A stretch of 64,000 nucleotides of DNA from Nostoc parmelioides FACHB-3921 (lineage in GTDB: Bacteria; Cyanobacteriota; Cyanobacteriia; Cyanobacteriales; Nostocaceae), in the NCBI RefSeq assembly GCF_014696625.1, contig NZ_JACJQL010000006.1, forward strand, positions 107,335-171,334. Direction: 5' to 3'. The translations under genes and the position numbers were made by a program. The notes beneath the pieces were generated by a model. The model saw only the letters and a program-made list of their open reading frames with translations, was not told the origin of the DNA and searched no databases. This document shows, piece by piece, positions 1 through 7,228 of the stretch (within the stretch, counting starts at the first letter, position 1; every line of letters begins with the position of its first letter).

Positions 1-385
1 TAAACTCGAAGTGTTCCTCTATTTCCTCTGGCAACTTCTCTAGTACCTGTAAGTCCTTAACCTGATGTATGTAGCACTTTGTATGATAACCAGATGTATG
101 GTTAACCTGGGAAGCCTCTACCACTTCCTTACTAGCAGTTAATAGAGTCCCATCAGCTAGCTCATAGACTAATAAGTCTGGCTTATTCCACTTATAGTCC
201 TCTACTTGAATACCTTTAAGGTCATAGAAATACTTAACTGCTACCCCAAACTGGCTGTTAGTAGGATAGTTAACAGAAACAGGTTGACCATCCTTAGTAT
301 TAACAGAAGATAAAGTTGGTCTAGGCACTACACAAACTGTGCCTAATGTGCTATGATAATAGTATTGAGAGTTTTTACCTAACAT
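1..385 (-). CDS. Hypothetical protein, 3' part cut by window edge
   Basis: An open frame of 128 codons runs from an ATG at 385 to the left edge, so only the N-terminal part is seen. It begins MLGKNSQYYYHSTLGTVCVV. The translation is rich in Tyr, Thr and Val, and I recognise no domain. The codon choice and spacing match the other small genes of the element on its right. An AAAGGACT sequence about 13 bases upstream of the ATG is a weak ribosome-binding site. It is probably a cargo or replication-associated gene of the integrated element; no function can be assigned. Confidence 0.6.
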   Translation of the reverse strand, partial: MLGKNSQYYYHSTLGTVCVVPRPTLSSVNTKDGQPVSVNYPTNSQFGVAVKYFYDLKGIQVEDYKWNKPDLLVYELADGTLLTASKEVVEASQVNHTSGYHTKCYIHQVKDLQVLEKLPEEIEEHFEF

Positions 386-765
386 AATCTGAGTCCTTTA
401 GGGTTGTAGCCCTATACTTGTTATTTACTGAGTACCCCTTAAGTAGTTCGCAGCTATTCAAGGGGTTTTGCATTAGGGTTAAGGGTAATCCCCTTAGTCC
501 TTACATCCATATAGTCAAAGTGAACACTGTTCATATTAGGACTTAAAAGTAAGAAATAGCCTCAATGGCGCAAGTGCTTTGCGAAGTAATGGCTCCTAGA
601 ATCCTTACCCTGTATAGGTTCCTAAAATAAAAGTAAGAAACAGCTAGGTTTTGTTTCTTACTTCAGTATTTTATAGGCATTAAATAACCCCTATGGAGTA
701 TTAATACTACTCAGTAGGGGTCTTGAAAGGTTTCGACAACCATCGAAATAGTTAGCCAAAGTCAG
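386..765. other. Intergenic stretch with a short direct repeat
   Basis: No credible gene is visible. Two near-identical copies of AAAAGTAAGAAAYAGC lie about 85 bases apart (about 543 and 627). A hairpin near 687-721 is listed separately as the terminator of the genes to the right. Short GGTTA/CCCTTA words of the kind common in this element recur. Confidence 0.5.
687..721 (-). terminator. Hairpin downstream of the 766-1480 gene pair
   Basis: The outer arms ACCCCTA (687-693) and TAGGGGT (715-721) pair, and the core contains the palindrome AGTATTAATACT. It lies 45 bases past the stop of the minus-strand gene ending at 766. On the minus strand it is followed by only a weak ATTTAAT tract, so a terminator is plausible but not certain. 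Confidence 0.4.
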
Positions 766-1248
766 CTAATGTGCTTCTGATATTTCTAAGGGAGGTTCCA
801 GACATTCTACATTTATCTGTATTGAAAGATTAGGCTCTGGTATCCCTTCCCTATCTTGCCTATCCTTGGTGATCTTATTAGCAACATCCACCCAATCCCT
901 TAACTCTCTGGATACCCTCAGGCTACTAGACTGTTGAAATGTCTCATAAAGTGTATCTGCCATATCGCAAGCTATCTGTAATAACCTTTCTTGTCTCTGG
1001 TCAGAGGTCAACCCCTCCTCAGATACCAACCTATTCACCTTAGTAGGTATCAGCACATCAGAGGGGACTGGCTTGGCTACCTTGGAATGTTTAAAGTGGT
1101 TATAGACATTCTGTGGGGTCACTGATACCCCTACAGTCCCTAAGTAATCCGCTAGGGCTGAGGCAGGTAACCCCATAGTCACCCTTTGGTTAAACTCAAT
1201 CAGCCTATCATGGTCTAGCTTACAGATCAGGCACTTCCTATTTGCCAT
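766..1248 (-). CDS. Small putative DNA-binding protein of the element
   Basis: A 160-residue protein. The N-terminus has a Cys pair (KCLICKLDH) that could be half of a metal site. Residues about 25-52 (GLPASALADYLG then TPQNVYNHFKHS) look like a helix-turn-helix. The C-terminal half is helical with charged residues. It overlaps the end of the upstream ribbon-helix-helix gene by 11 bases, so the two are very likely one transcript with coupled translation. Size and context resemble phage or plasmid regulatory or small-terminase-like proteins, but I do not recognise a family. ATG start. Confidence 0.65.
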   Translation of the reverse strand: MANRKCLICKLDHDRLIEFNQRVTMGLPASALADYLGTVGVSVTPQNVYNHFKHSKVAKPVPSDVLIPTKVNRLVSEEGLTSDQRQERLLQIACDMADTLYETFQQSSSLRVSRELRDWVDVANKITKDRQDREGIPEPNLSIQINVECLEPPLEISEAH

Positions 1249-1480
1249 TGATTTTATCCCTTAGCTGTTCAATAACCGCATCTAGAGTTAATAGGGCTTC
1301 CTGGGGTTCTAATCCGCTTAGTTCATCCAAGACAAGCCTAGTCCCCCTATGTATATTCTGATGATGCTTAATAAACCCTCTAATAACCTCTGATACTGTC
1401 TGGTTATTACTTTGGGCTACATCATGTAACCAGTTATCAGTACTTTGGTCTACCCGGATTGCTATCTGTTTCTTAGTCAT
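1238..1480 (-). CDS. Ribbon-helix-helix (CopG/Arc-like) regulator
   Basis: An 80-residue protein. Residues 1-38 (KKQIAIRVDQSTDNWL, then TVSEVIRGFIKHH) have the beta strand plus two helices typical of ribbon-helix-helix DNA-binding proteins of plasmids and toxin-antitoxin systems. The C-terminal 35 residues form a separate acidic helix. It is first in a two-gene minus-strand unit and diverges from the plus-strand gene at 1560. The 79-base gap between them contains a 28-base dyad (1503-1530), an obvious candidate operator for autoregulation. ATG start. Confidence 0.75.
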   Translation of the reverse strand: MTKKQIAIRVDQSTDNWLHDVAQSNNQTVSEVIRGFIKHHQNIHRGTRLVLDELSGLEPQEALLTLDAVIEQLRDKINGK

Positions 1481-1502
1481 AACCTTAGGTTCCTTTTCTA
1501 GT

Positions 1503-1530
1503 ATTTAGTCAGACAACTGGTTGACTAAAT
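1503..1530. promoter_or_regulatory. Palindromic operator-like dyad between divergent genes
   Basis: Arms ATTTAGTCA (1503-1511) and TGACTAAAT (1522-1530) are perfect inverted repeats separated by 10 bases. The dyad sits between the ribbon-helix-helix gene (ATG at 1480) and the gene starting at 1560. The spacing fits a dimeric repressor controlling both promoters; the binding partner is inferred. Confidence 0.55.
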
Positions 1531-1559
1531 GAGGTAGAACCCATACAGGATTAAAAATA

Positions 1560-2207
1560 ATGGCTCAAGTAAACCAAGGTAAACCCAGTCTCTCTGAACT
1601 AGAAAAACAAATCCAAGACCTCAAAGCGGCTGAGGCTAAACTAAAAGCCCAGAAGGCTGCCGAGTTCGCATCCAAAGTTCGCCTAGTCCAGTACTTAGAG
1701 GACTATTTGGATTCAGTTATTAAGGTAGGTAAACTGACCCCTGATACCTTCTTTGCAGTCTACAGAAAGTATGCAGAAGTCTATCAAGATTTGGATGACC
1801 GCTTATGGTTATTTACTAAGACAGTTATCAAGCTGATTAGTCATCCTTGGTATGGGGTTGAATGCAGTACCCAGAAGCTTGGTAATGGGGGTCTAAAGTA
1901 CTTTGGTAAGTCCTATGCTAACCCTCAAGACCTTTACAAAGATGTCCTAGCCAGTATCTTGGGCGACTTGGCTGATGACCCATTTGGATCTGATGTTTAT
2001 TTCTACAAACTACTTCAGGTACATCTAGCTGATGAAACTGAGTTACCTGCCGATGTATCCCTGAACAACAAAGCGATTACCCTTAGAATCCTTAAGGACT
2101 TTGTAGCCTTAGAGAAAGACCCTGTAAAAGCCCCAGACCTCAAAGACCTGACAGAGGATGATACCTTCTACATCCTGAGTCTAGTTGGGTTCCAGGAACA
2201 GCCTTAA
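1560..2207 (+). CDS. Hypothetical protein with N-terminal coiled coil
   Basis: A 215-residue protein not recognised as a known family. Residues 9-42 are a strong coiled coil (SELEKQIQDLKAAEAKLKAQ), reminiscent of nucleoid-associated or plasmid oligomerising proteins. The middle (about 95-130) contains a Gly/Lys-rich stretch, STQKLGNGGLKYFGKSYANP, that resembles the short DNA-contacting tail motif of H-NS-like proteins. The rest is acidic and helical. It is transcribed away from the ribbon-helix-helix gene and followed by a hairpin at 2216-2236. An H-NS-like role is a guess only. Confidence 0.7.
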   Translation: MAQVNQGKPSLSELEKQIQDLKAAEAKLKAQKAAEFASKVRLVQYLEDYLDSVIKVGKLTPDTFFAVYRKYAEVYQDLDDRLWLFTKTVIKLISHPWYGVECSTQKLGNGGLKYFGKSYANPQDLYKDVLASILGDLADDPFGSDVYFYKLLQVHLADETELPADVSLNNKAITLRILKDFVALEKDPVKAPDLKDLTEDDTFYILSLVGFQEQP

Positions 2208-2215
2208 TAAACCAT

Positions 2216-2236
2216 AAGGGGTACTAGTTACCCCTT
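2216..2236 (+). terminator. Terminator-like hairpin after the 215-residue gene
   Basis: Arms AAGGGGTA (2216-2223) and TACCCCTT (2229-2236) pair perfectly around a 5-base loop, 9 bases after the stop codon at 2207. Only three T residues follow, so termination may be weak. Confidence 0.55.
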
Positions 2237-2409
2237 TGACTGATTAATGGTAGCTGGCATGGCATCTGGCTATTTTATATTTAACAACTATATTTAACAG
2301 GTTTCTTTTGGTGTTTCATGTCCTACACTTGACCTCTTAGCTTGGCGGCTAGGGGGTTATTTATTTACCCCAGGGACTTAAGCGCTTAAGAGGATAGGTT
2401 ATTAAAATA

Positions 2410-2428
2410 CCCTAGACAACCTCTAGGG
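2410..2428 (-). terminator. CCCTAGA-stem terminator
   Basis: On the minus strand CCCTAGA, a 5-base loop, then TCTAGGG followed by TATTTTAAT. It lies 19 bases beyond the stop of the minus-strand gene at 2447-2851. The same 7-base stem is used again at 3331-3347. Confidence 0.65.
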
Positions 2429-2446
2429 CGATCACTAGATGATTAG

Positions 2447-2851
2447 TTAATCATAGGCTGGCTCATCATCACCATCAAAGTAATCTTCATAGGGGCTACC
2501 TGGATAATCCCAGTGTTCACCCATTTCATCATCTAAATCAACCCCTGAATCATTACTTTCATCATCTGGGCAACACCTAGCTATTATTTCCTCTATATTA
2601 GCCTTTTGCCTGTTAGTGCCTCCCATAGAGGTTATATAAGCCCTAGCCGCATCCCTAAAGGTAGCCCAAGCCTCATAACAAGGGTGTCCCATAACCATTG
2701 CAATGGCTAGAGACTTAACAGTGTTACCAGTCCAGTTAGAGTCATCAAAGGCATCAGTAGCCAAGTCCCCATAAGGGCTATCTTTTCCCTTGAACTGCCT
2801 TAGCCAACTTCTGAAGGTCTTAGGTGTGGTTTTAGTTATCTGGGCTACCAT
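2447..2851 (-). CDS. Hypothetical acidic protein of the element
   Basis: A 134-residue protein. The N-terminal 90 residues (KTTPKTFRSWLRQFKGKDSP onward) are basic to neutral and look helical. The last 40 residues are extremely acidic (DDESNDSGVDLDDEMGEHWD), ending in DDEPAYD. Acidic tails of this kind occur in plasmid and phage proteins that bind basic partners or mimic DNA, but no family is recognised. It has its own terminator and sits next to the GGTTACC array on the side opposite the VirE-like ATPase gene. ATG start at 2851. Confidence 0.65.
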   Translation of the reverse strand: MVAQITKTTPKTFRSWLRQFKGKDSPYGDLATDAFDDSNWTGNTVKSLAIAMVMGHPCYEAWATFRDAARAYITSMGGTNRQKANIEEIIARCCPDDESNDSGVDLDDEMGEHWDYPGSPYEDYFDGDDEPAYD

Positions 2852-3001
2852 AAGTGTTAGGGTTTCTCTGTGGTTTCATCTACTATTTTAGCACTTATTA
2901 GGGGTGACTGTCGAGCCTCAATGGGTTATTTGGTAAGCATTTAGGGGTTATTTAGGTAGACTTTAGGGTTACTTTGCACATATTACCCTTTAGGATATAC
3001 A

Positions 3002-3264
3002 GGTTACCTCTAGTTACCCCTCTGGTTACCTCTGGTTACCTTTAGTGGTAACCGCTAGAACCCTTATACAGCTTAAGGTATAGGCTGTGGGTTACCTGGT
3101 TACCTTGGTTTTACCTATTAGCTTTTATAGAGGTGTTGGGTGATATCTATTTCATAAAATAGAGGTAACCAGGTAACCCATAGGCTGAAAGCTATACCCT
3201 ATATGAATCCTAGCGGTTACCTGTGTGGTAACCTAGAGGTAACCAGAGGTAACCGGAGGTAACC
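3002..3264. repeat. Palindromic array of GGTTACC/GGTAACC heptamers, candidate origin
   Basis: Thirteen perfect 7-base copies begin at 3002, 3024, 3034, 3047, 3090, 3098, 3164, 3172, 3215, 3227, 3238, 3248 and 3258, with variants at 3012 and 3107. The left half (3002-3115) and right half (3164-3264) are imperfect reverse complements around an AT-rich centre near 3120-3160. Other words are also mirrored, such as CCGCTAG and TATAGGCTG. The block lies in the 508-base gene-free gap just downstream of the VirE-like ATPase gene. Iterons beside a replication ATPase are typical of plasmid origins. No DnaA box was identified, and a repressor-binding array is the alternative. Confidence 0.6.
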
Positions 3265-3324
3265 AGGAATAATCTAAGGGTGACTAGCTCTACTGTTTAA
3301 GCGCTCATAAGCGACAAAGGTAAT

Positions 3325-3347
3325 AAAAAACCCTAGATTATCTAGGG
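3325..3347 (-). terminator. Intrinsic terminator of the VirE-like gene
   Basis: On the minus strand CCCTAGA, loop TAA, TCTAGGG, then six T residues. It is 14 bases past the stop codon at 3361. This is a textbook Rho-independent terminator, and its stem matches that at 2410-2428. Confidence 0.8.
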
Positions 3348-3360
3348 CTCTCACTAAGGT

Positions 3361-4926
3361 CTAGTTAATAGGTTTGTAACCCCTCTCTGGGTTATCTTTA
3401 TCTAGTACTTCCCATACCATTCGCTCAGTGTCTATTCTGGCGGGGATAACCTCAGTATTAGGTACACTTGATAACTTCCATAACTTCTCAGTCTTACCTA
3501 ATACCTTAATGGGCTTCTGTTCATAACCTAACTGCTTAAGGCTGTTAACTACTGCGGTTTTATTTCTACTGTGGGCATCCCCTCTAAGACCCATAGCATA
3601 CATAACATCAACTGCTTTAAAAGCAAGGGAATATTTACCCTCAAGTGTCGCCTTACTAAGCGCGGTCTCTAGTTGCTCTACCCAGCTACCCTCTACCATG
3701 TAGTCTCTGTTTCTGACCTCTGAGGCAACTTGGCTATTCTCTGATAAGTCTGTAGGATACCCATTGAGTATCTTATGGTAAGCAGTAGCCCAAAGGTGAT
3801 CTATATTATCCTCTAACCATGCCAGGGGTAACTTCCACCCATCAGCCAAGTCTATAACCCAGAATCTTTTATTACCTGTGGTATCTACTAGGAACTTAGA
3901 CTCATTAGTAGTACCAATAAACAGGGTAACTCTTTCTGTGACTGATGCCTCATCAGCCTCTTTAAACTTCTGAATGTAAGTATCCTTTGTAGTACTGAGT
4001 AGGCTTTTTAGGACACTAGCCTCTTTACCCTTAAACAAGCGATCGCACTCGGACAACTCCATAATCCATGTAAACTTACATTGGCGGATAATATCAGCCT
4101 CATTAGTTCCTGATCTGAGTTCAGTTCCCCAGTTTTTACCTAATATCCGAGTAAAGGCAGACTTACCAGCATCCTGGTCACCTTTAATAATCAATGACCG
4201 CTTCATAGGGCATCCAGGCTCTAAAGCCCTCTTGACCGCGCCACATAACCAAGTAGTAACCATTTCCTGGGTTAAGGGGTCATCAGTACCAAATAGGACT
4301 TTACCTAAGCTGTCCCATTCAGGTAAAGGCTGGAAACCCTTCTCAATATAGAAAGGGGGCATACCTTTAAAGCCCTTCTCTTTACCTAACTTCTCTATTT
4401 CCTCAAAGCTTAGGTGGTTAATCCAGACTTTATGCTCTGAGTGTTCTTTGTAGTTCTGTTCTAGATATTTCCTAACTGGTTGAAACTCTTTACCCTCTAG
4501 CAATATCTCTAACTGTCTTTCATAGAAGCCCTTAGATGCCTGTGGGGATGACATTTCTAAAGCCTTCTCTAATCTAGCCATTAGCTTTGGTCTAGTAGTA
4601 GCTTGCCCTTGATAGTGAACAACATCCGCCCAACCATCTAACTCTAAATGCTTACCATATACAGCCTCAAACACTTGCCAGAATACATAGGCTTTCTCTC
4701 TAGACCCTTGGATATACTTTTTAGCTAACTTCCTAGCTCTCTCAGGTTCATTACCTGACTTAGGGTCAGCACTTCTGGACTTGTCACCACCTGACCCTAC
4801 TGAGCTACCAAAGAAGTCTACAGACTTTAACCAAGCCAGTAACTTCTGTCCTTTGGCGCTATCATCTTCATCATCAAAACCATCGAAGCTTGACTGAATA
4901 TCATTGAATGTGTTATAATCTGACAT
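3361..4926 (-). CDS. VirE/D5-like P-loop ATPase (replication helicase type)
   Basis: A 521-residue protein. Residues about 1-80 are acidic and low-complexity, about 90-220 a helical region, and about 225-385 an ATPase core. The core has Walker A GDQDAGKS, a Walker B-like WIMELSE, sensor FIGTTNE and the NKRFWVIDL motif usual in virulence-associated E (VirE) and D5-type helicases of phages, plasmids and pathogenicity islands. The family usually follows a primase and acts in replicating the mobile element; no primase domain is evident here, so a partner or host primase would be needed. The C-terminal 130 residues may be a winged-helix region. A terminator follows directly and the GGTTACC array lies beyond it. 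Confidence 0.85.
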   Translation of the reverse strand: MSDYNTFNDIQSSFDGFDDEDDSAKGQKLLAWLKSVDFFGSSVGSGGDKSRSADPKSGNEPERARKLAKKYIQGSREKAYVFWQVFEAVYGKHLELDGWADVVHYQGQATTRPKLMARLEKALEMSSPQASKGFYERQLEILLEGKEFQPVRKYLEQNYKEHSEHKVWINHLSFEEIEKLGKEKGFKGMPPFYIEKGFQPLPEWDSLGKVLFGTDDPLTQEMVTTWLCGAVKRALEPGCPMKRSLIIKGDQDAGKSAFTRILGKNWGTELRSGTNEADIIRQCKFTWIMELSECDRLFKGKEASVLKSLLSTTKDTYIQKFKEADEASVTERVTLFIGTTNESKFLVDTTGNKRFWVIDLADGWKLPLAWLEDNIDHLWATAYHKILNGYPTDLSENSQVASEVRNRDYMVEGSWVEQLETALSKATLEGKYSLAFKAVDVMYAMGLRGDAHSRNKTAVVNSLKQLGYEQKPIKVLGKTEKLWKLSSVPNTEVIPARIDTERMVWEVLDKDNPERGYKPIN

Positions 4927-5004
4927 ATTTGAATCCTTTGGGCATCTGCCCTATGTGTGTTTAATACTGAACTCTGGGGTTAACTAGCTGGTTACTGGTT
5001 AACC

Positions 5005-5157
5005 CTACTTGCTGTCTAGGGGTTGTAAAGGTAATCCCATAGCGGTTAGTCTCACATACTCAGAGACACTGTAACCAGCCTTAGCCGCATTAGCCTTAAT
5101 GAGTGCTAGTTCATTAGCTGCTATTTTGATGTTTAGTTTGTGTGGTTTGGTAATCAT
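5005..5157 (-). CDS. Small MobC/ribbon-helix-helix-like protein
   Basis: A 50-residue protein beginning MITKPHKLNIKI. The pattern of a short strand followed by AANELALIKANAAKAGYSVS and EYVRLTAMG is that of MobC-like relaxosome proteins and related ribbon-helix-helix plasmid proteins. The frame can be extended to a TTG at 5196, but the ATG at 5157 has AGGA at a suitable distance and gives the family-like N-terminus. It lies upstream of the VirE-like gene in the same direction, 78 bases away. No relaxase is seen in the window. Confidence 0.65.
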   Translation of the reverse strand: MITKPHKLNIKIAANELALIKANAAKAGYSVSEYVRLTAMGLPLQPLDSK

Positions 5158-5351
5158 TGGGTAAATCCTGTAGTCCTTACTCTCATACTTAGTCAAATCC
5201 TGGTTGTCACCTAAACCCCTACCAAATAATCAGGGTTTCAGACATCTGCATTAGTTAAATACCTAGTATTCCCTAAGAACCATAGAGGATAGTCAATGAT
5301 AGGAACTGTAATCAGCTATTGAAATATCCTATGGTTATCATAGAAAATACT

Positions 5352-5924
5352 CTACAGATTCCCATAAAGGAACTTACCATCCTCCCCTATGGTTATTTCA
5401 CCTGGGTTAGATTTACCTAGTACCTCAAATATCACCCCAGCCTTAGCCTCTACTCCTACCACAACTAGACCTAATGACTGGTAGCATCTAACTTTATAAG
5501 TCTTTACCCCCTTCCCCTTTCCTTTTATACACTCCTGTTCTACATATTCTGAAGCTGTTAGGGTGCTATAGAATGGGTGGCTAATGTCTACCTTATCCCC
5601 TACTTCAGGGGTGGCTGGCTGGGTGGCTATGTCTTCTACCTGGGGTTTATCTAGCTTTTGTTCTACCTCAAGTATTCTAGCCTTTAACCCCTCCATTTCT
5701 AATACTACTTTATCCAATAAATCATTACTGGGTGGCTCAGGGTGGCTATGGGTGGCAGGGGGATTAATAGGGGCTTCCCGGATACCCTGGGCTTCCTGTG
5801 CTGACCTAACTAACTCATTTAGCGCCTTAGTCTTATCCCCACTAGTATGAGACTTGGCATAGTTGGCTATAATAGCTACCACATCAGCATCTAATCTGAC
5901 TGAGGTTTTAGTTCTGTCTGTCAT
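5352..5924 (-). CDS. Ribbon-helix-helix N-terminus protein with coiled coil
   Basis: About 190 residues. The start (MTDRTKTSVRLDADVVAIIA then KTKALNELVRSAQ) fits a ribbon-helix-helix domain. Residues about 75-105 are a coiled coil (LLDKVVLEMEGLKARILEVE). The C-terminal 70 residues (HPFYSTLTASEYVEQ, then KTYKVRCYQSLGLVVVG) are beta-rich and not recognised. A TTG nine bases upstream would add MPP, but the ATG at 5924 is preferred. It is probably a regulator or partition-like protein of the element. It has strong Gly/Trp/His runs in the opposite frame, which make a spurious plus-strand frame at 5584-5850. Confidence 0.65.
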   Translation of the reverse strand: MTDRTKTSVRLDADVVAIIANYAKSHTSGDKTKALNELVRSAQEAQGIREAPINPPATHSHPEPPSNDLLDKVVLEMEGLKARILEVEQKLDKPQVEDIATQPATPEVGDKVDISHPFYSTLTASEYVEQECIKGKGKGVKTYKVRCYQSLGLVVVGVEAKAGVIFEVLGKSNPGEITIGEDGKFLYGNL

Positions 5925-6129
5925 GGGTGGCAAGTCCTAACTGTTTACCTGTTTATATTATAGCATCATTAGCCACCCATAGCCACCCATGGCAACATTA
6001 TTTGGTAAATATTTAGTAAAGAATATTACAGGGTTATGTCGCCTAGAGGTGATTTCAGATTACTAGGTGACCTATAGTACCCCTAAATAACTGAAAAACT
6101 CTCTAGGGTGTCCTAAAGAGTTCCTGGGG

Positions 6130-6309
6130 TTATACTTTATGTCCACTGGGGGGTCTAGTCGCTGACCCATTGTAGTAGTTGACCTGTAATCCCTTGCGCT
6201 TAAGCTTCTTAGGTTCCTGGGATGCCTTGGTAGCTTCCCTGCGCTTTAGGACTTCTAAGAGTCTCTCTTTCTGTTCTGGGGTTAGGTCTTTGATGTTTAT
6301 CTTAGCCAT
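6130..6309 (-). CDS. Small basic protein, 59 residues
   Basis: An ATG at 6309 opens a 59-codon frame, MAKINIKDLTPEQKERLLEV, followed by a Lys/Arg-rich helix and the tail ATRPPSGHKV. The product is strongly basic. Its first 8 bases overlap the stop of the upstream gene (ATGGCTAA), so it is likely translated by coupling from it. The family is not recognised. It is too short for usual gene-finding limits but convincing from the overlap. Confidence 0.55.
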   Translation of the reverse strand: MAKINIKDLTPEQKERLLEVLKRREATKASQEPKKLKRKGLQVNYYNGSATRPPSGHKV

Positions 6310-6535
6310 CTTGTTTATCTAAATATTCTGTAAGTTTGGCGATCGCCTGGGTATTGGCATCTAGGGTCTTATCTAAGCGGTTAAGGGTATCGATAAACCG
6401 CGCATTACTAGCATTAAGGGTTACTATCGACTTTTGTAGCTCTGTATGCGCTACTGATAAGGATTCTGATCTGGGCAGCCATAGAGATACCAGATTGGGC
6501 AGCCAGTTCTTGTAGTTGGGAATAGAGTTTAGCAT
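6302..6535 (-). CDS. Small coiled-coil protein overlapping an RHH gene
   Basis: A 77-residue frame with ATG at 6535. Residues 28-74 are a clear heptad coiled coil (LNASNARFIDTLNRLDKTLD and AIAKLTEYLDKQ). The first 27 residues (MLNSIPNYKNWLPNLVSLWL) overlap another frame, the ribbon-helix-helix gene at 6414-6566, and look unlike a natural N-terminus. The coiled coil may really be the C-terminal domain of that protein reached by frameshift, or this may be a genuine overlapping gene. Confidence 0.5.
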   Translation of the reverse strand: MLNSIPNYKNWLPNLVSLWLPRSESLSVAHTELQKSIVTLNASNARFIDTLNRLDKTLDANTQAIAKLTEYLDKQDG

Positions 6536-6566
6536 CGACTGTAGTTAATATCCTTTTATTAGCCAT
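6414..6566 (-). CDS. CopG-like ribbon-helix-helix protein, 50 residues
   Basis: From ATG 6566 the frame reads MANKRILTTVDAKLYSQLQE and then SGISMAAQIRILISSAYR, a good ribbon-helix-helix domain filling almost the whole protein. A TTG at 6599 would add 11 residues. It is the first gene after the tRNA-Cys on this side. It overlaps the next frame by 122 bases. Proteins of this type often carry a C-terminal coiled coil, and one is present in the next frame. It is likely a transcriptional repressor or element maintenance protein. Confidence 0.6.
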   Translation of the reverse strand: MANKRILTTVDAKLYSQLQELAAQSGISMAAQIRILISSAYRATKVDSNP

Positions 6567-6735
6567 AGAGGTATCAGTTTGATACTTACAGATAGTCAAG
6601 TTAACCCCTAGCGATGACTAGTATGAGTCAAGGGGTATCCCTTATCACCCCTTTGGCACCCTTTGACTATCGCTTTGACTATCAGTTATTCACTTTGGGT
6701 ATTCATTATGGGTTTCTAAGAGCCTGAAACCCTTA

Positions 6736-6807
<72 letters not shown>

Positions 6808-7228
6808 ACACTCTACAGTCAACCATCATAACATAGGTTTGCTTTGTATGGCATCCTCAAACTGCAAAATTTTTGCTATTACTAATGCAGATTTTAATGT
6901 TAAGTAAAAAAAATATAAATTATAAACTAGTCTTATGAAAGAGAAACATTTACACTTCTATTTAGTGAGTTATGAGTGTCGTAAAATACAAAAAAAATAT
7001 AATTTACTCCTTAAGATAGATGAAAATCCGAAATAAATTCTAAAAGTATAAAAAAGAACTAAAGCTTACTTGTATTTATTGACTTAGATATAGTAGCAAT
7101 CCGTGAATGATTTACCTGAGATGAGATAGCCTATTGCTTCATTGATAAGTTAAAAAATGAATTTACTACTCATTTCATGTTGTAAGGAAGAAGCTGGTAT
7201 CAATACGCATAAGTGGCTAAACATAAAA
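6808..7228. other. AT-rich intergenic gap
   Basis: No gene or clear structured element is seen between the tRNA-Cys and the phosphoesterase gene. The base composition changes here from the CTAG-rich element to ordinary AT-rich spacer. Confidence 0.5.

Noticed and set aside
5584..5850. Plus-strand frame of 88 codons rich in Ser and Leu
   Set aside because: It is the antisense shadow of the minus-strand gene at 5352-5924 and has no ribosome-binding site or family-like sequence.
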